Assembly: GCA_964499425.1 (NCBI GenBank)
Contig: CAZCLD010000003.1
Coordinates: 1-51,698, forward strand
Origin: JAQBYK01 sp964499425
GTDB taxonomy: Bacteria > Patescibacteriota > Gracilibacteria > UBA1369 > LOWO2-01-FULL-3
DNA length: 51,698 nt
Direction of reading: 5' to 3'
Shown piece after piece: positions 50,749 through 51,698 of the stretch. The position numbers and the translations under genes are program-made. The notes beneath the pieces are model-generated. The model did no database searches and was not told the origin of the DNA. It saw nothing but the letters and a program-made list of their open reading frames with translations. How positions within the stretch are numbered: the first letter of the stretch is position 1; every line of letters starts with the position of its first letter.

Positions 50749-51698
50749 CTATCGACTGAAAAGCATGCTATTCACATTACTGACCCAGCTGGTCTTTTCG
50801 TTATAAGCATAAACAAGGACTGTATGATCACCATCCTCAAGATCTTCAGGGACATCAACTTCGAAATACCCTTGTGAAGCATCAGCAATTACAACTGAGT
50901 TTAGGACTACACTCTTCCAAGTCACAAATACAGTTGTACCAGGATCATAATAACCAGTTAGTTGTCGATCTGGTGGCTGTGCAAGCAGATCTTTTCCAGT
51001 TTCTTCCTCTGCTGCATGAGCAGTAGCATATAACACAGACGTCCTCATAGAATCAGTCAGACTAAAGTTATGAGTACTTCTTCCAGAATTTTTGTCATTT
51101 AGCGGATCTGTTATCTTCACTATTTCTCCCTTGGAGAGATGAAGCTCACTAGCCTCAAATTCAAGCTTTGGATCCACAGTGATCTTAATAGGCTCACCTT
51201 TTCCATCCTGATTTTGGACAAGAAGATCAAATTCCTTAGCTTCTACAAAATCACTCCCCAAATATGGATTCAAATCAATCAATGGAGCATTCTTATGATC
51301 TTCACCAACAGTGACTTCTGCAACCTGATCAACACTCCAGGTATCTGGGTCTTCAATGTCCACTCTATTAATCAAGAAGTAGGTCAATCGATCACCAACA
51401 TTTGCGGATGCAGTCCATGGAAGGATTTGTGTTCCTACCGTCATACCATTTAGATTTGTAATGATAGAAGACTTCTCAGGACTAGGATAAAGAGCCTCCG
51501 TCGTAGTAGCCTTACTGGCTACACCAGTTGGTCCCTTGAGAAAGTACTTATCATCAACCAATGGATCATTAATATCTCCACCTAATTTCATGATTTCATA
51601 AATTGCCGTTTTAGATTTATCAGGAGTTGTTGACGGACCAATGTACACAATATCCTTACCTTCCTCTATCGCTTTAGCCTGTAATTCAGCTGCCTCCT
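50749..51698 (-). CDS. C-terminal part of a second surface protein, paralogous to the beta-helix protein (5' end outside the window)
   Basis: The frame is open to the right edge, so this is the last ~316 residues of a longer protein. It matches the C-terminal module of the 2476-7839 protein from AAELQAKA through IGPSTTPD, GTQILPWTAS, ELHLS.GEIVKITDP, HNFSLTDSM, HAAEEETGKDLLA, and a nearly identical final stretch ending SNVNSMLF.R. The two genes differ mostly at synonymous bases over the best-matched part, so the amino-acid sequence is under constraint. The module is beta-rich, lacks a membrane segment, and probably anchors or exports large surface proteins. An internal GTG at 51648 is not the true start. 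Confidence 0.9.
   Translation of the reverse strand, partial: EAAELQAKAIEEGKDIVYIGPSTTPDKSKTAIYEIMKLGGDINDPLVDDKYFLKGPTGVASKATTTEALYPSPEKSSIITNLNGMTVGTQILPWTASANVGDRLTYFLINRVDIEDPDTWSVDQVAEVTVGEDHKNAPLIDLNPYLGSDFVEAKEFDLLVQNQDGKGEPIKITVDPKLEFEASELHLSKGEIVKITDPLNDKNSGRSTHNFSLTDSMRTSVLYATAHAAEEETGKDLLAQPPDRQLTGYYDPGTTVFVTWKSVVLNSVVIADASQGYFEVDVPEDLEDGDHTVLVYAYNEKTSWVSNVNSMLFSR

Noticed and set aside
1..51698. CRISPR array, tRNA, rRNA, transposase, integrase or phage genes
   Set aside because: No repeat-spacer periodicity, conserved RNA stretch or recognisable mobile-element protein was seen; the tandem arrays found are all in-frame coding repeats.
1..51698. TGA recoded to glycine as in Gracilibacteria
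   Set aside because: Several conserved genes (murE, ftsX, recO, mltG) end at TGA at the expected family length, and none needs TGA read-through.

Overview
The window reads as a chromosomal piece of a low-GC bacterium of the Candidate Phyla Radiation (Patescibacteria) type. The best guess is a Peregrinibacteria-like lineage. That is inference: there is no rRNA here. It rests on the very compact layout, standalone or trimmed core enzymes (riboflavin kinase alone, MurE without its N-terminal domain), giant lysine/alanine/glutamate-rich surface proteins, and TGA used as a normal stop (murE, ftsX, mltG), which argues against the recoded Gracilibacteria and Absconditabacteria.

Layout. 1-2431 (-): dnaG followed by rpoD (cut by the window edge), the classic macromolecular-synthesis pair. 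2476-7839 (-): a 1787-residue secreted parallel beta-helix protein whose promoter has a run of nine C/G between the -35 and -10. 7923-12211 (-): envelope and housekeeping genes (a WecA/TagO-like transferase, an orphan protein, truB, a short murE, riboflavin kinase). 12215-13390 (+): an O-antigen-ligase-like membrane protein. 13361-14020 (-): an archaeal-type triosephosphate isomerase. 14109-27877 (+): a cluster of giant proteins. Two reading frames are separated by a 25-N assembly gap and are probably one gene of more than 2,700 codons; a 1769-residue secreted protein with seven cysteine-bounded domains follows. 27901-30338 (+): holA, then an SLH-domain protein with a trypsin-like fold that seems to lack its catalytic His and Asp. 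30324-32045 (-): gatC-gatA. 32089-34427 (+): a small membrane protein, a RibL-like nucleotidyltransferase, ftsX, recO. 34420-42406 (-): a RelA-type synthetase, a single-pass membrane protein, a Yip1-like protein, a membrane pyrophosphatase, a lipoprotein, ribosomal protein L25. 42494-43822 (+): ybaB, mltG. 43823-50707 (-): a lipoprotein, a FecR-like protein, dnaA, an intermembrane (site-2) protease, frr, pyrH, a tail-anchored protein. 50749 to the edge (-): the C-terminus of a second surface protein sharing its last ~330 residues with the 2476-7839 protein.

How it fits together. Much of the window builds or decorates the envelope: lipid-linked glycan initiation and polymerisation, peptidoglycan steps (MurE, MltG), SLH anchoring, and several very large surface proteins. 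Two cofactor/metabolic steps look archaeal in style: FMN and FAD synthesis appear split between a lone riboflavin kinase and a RibL-like adenylyltransferase, and the isomerase is of the short archaeal type. Many genes that start transcription units have a -10-like hexamer only 6-10 nt before the start codon and no Shine-Dalgarno sequence, suggesting leaderless mRNAs are common. I found no tRNA, rRNA, CRISPR array, transposase or prophage gene.
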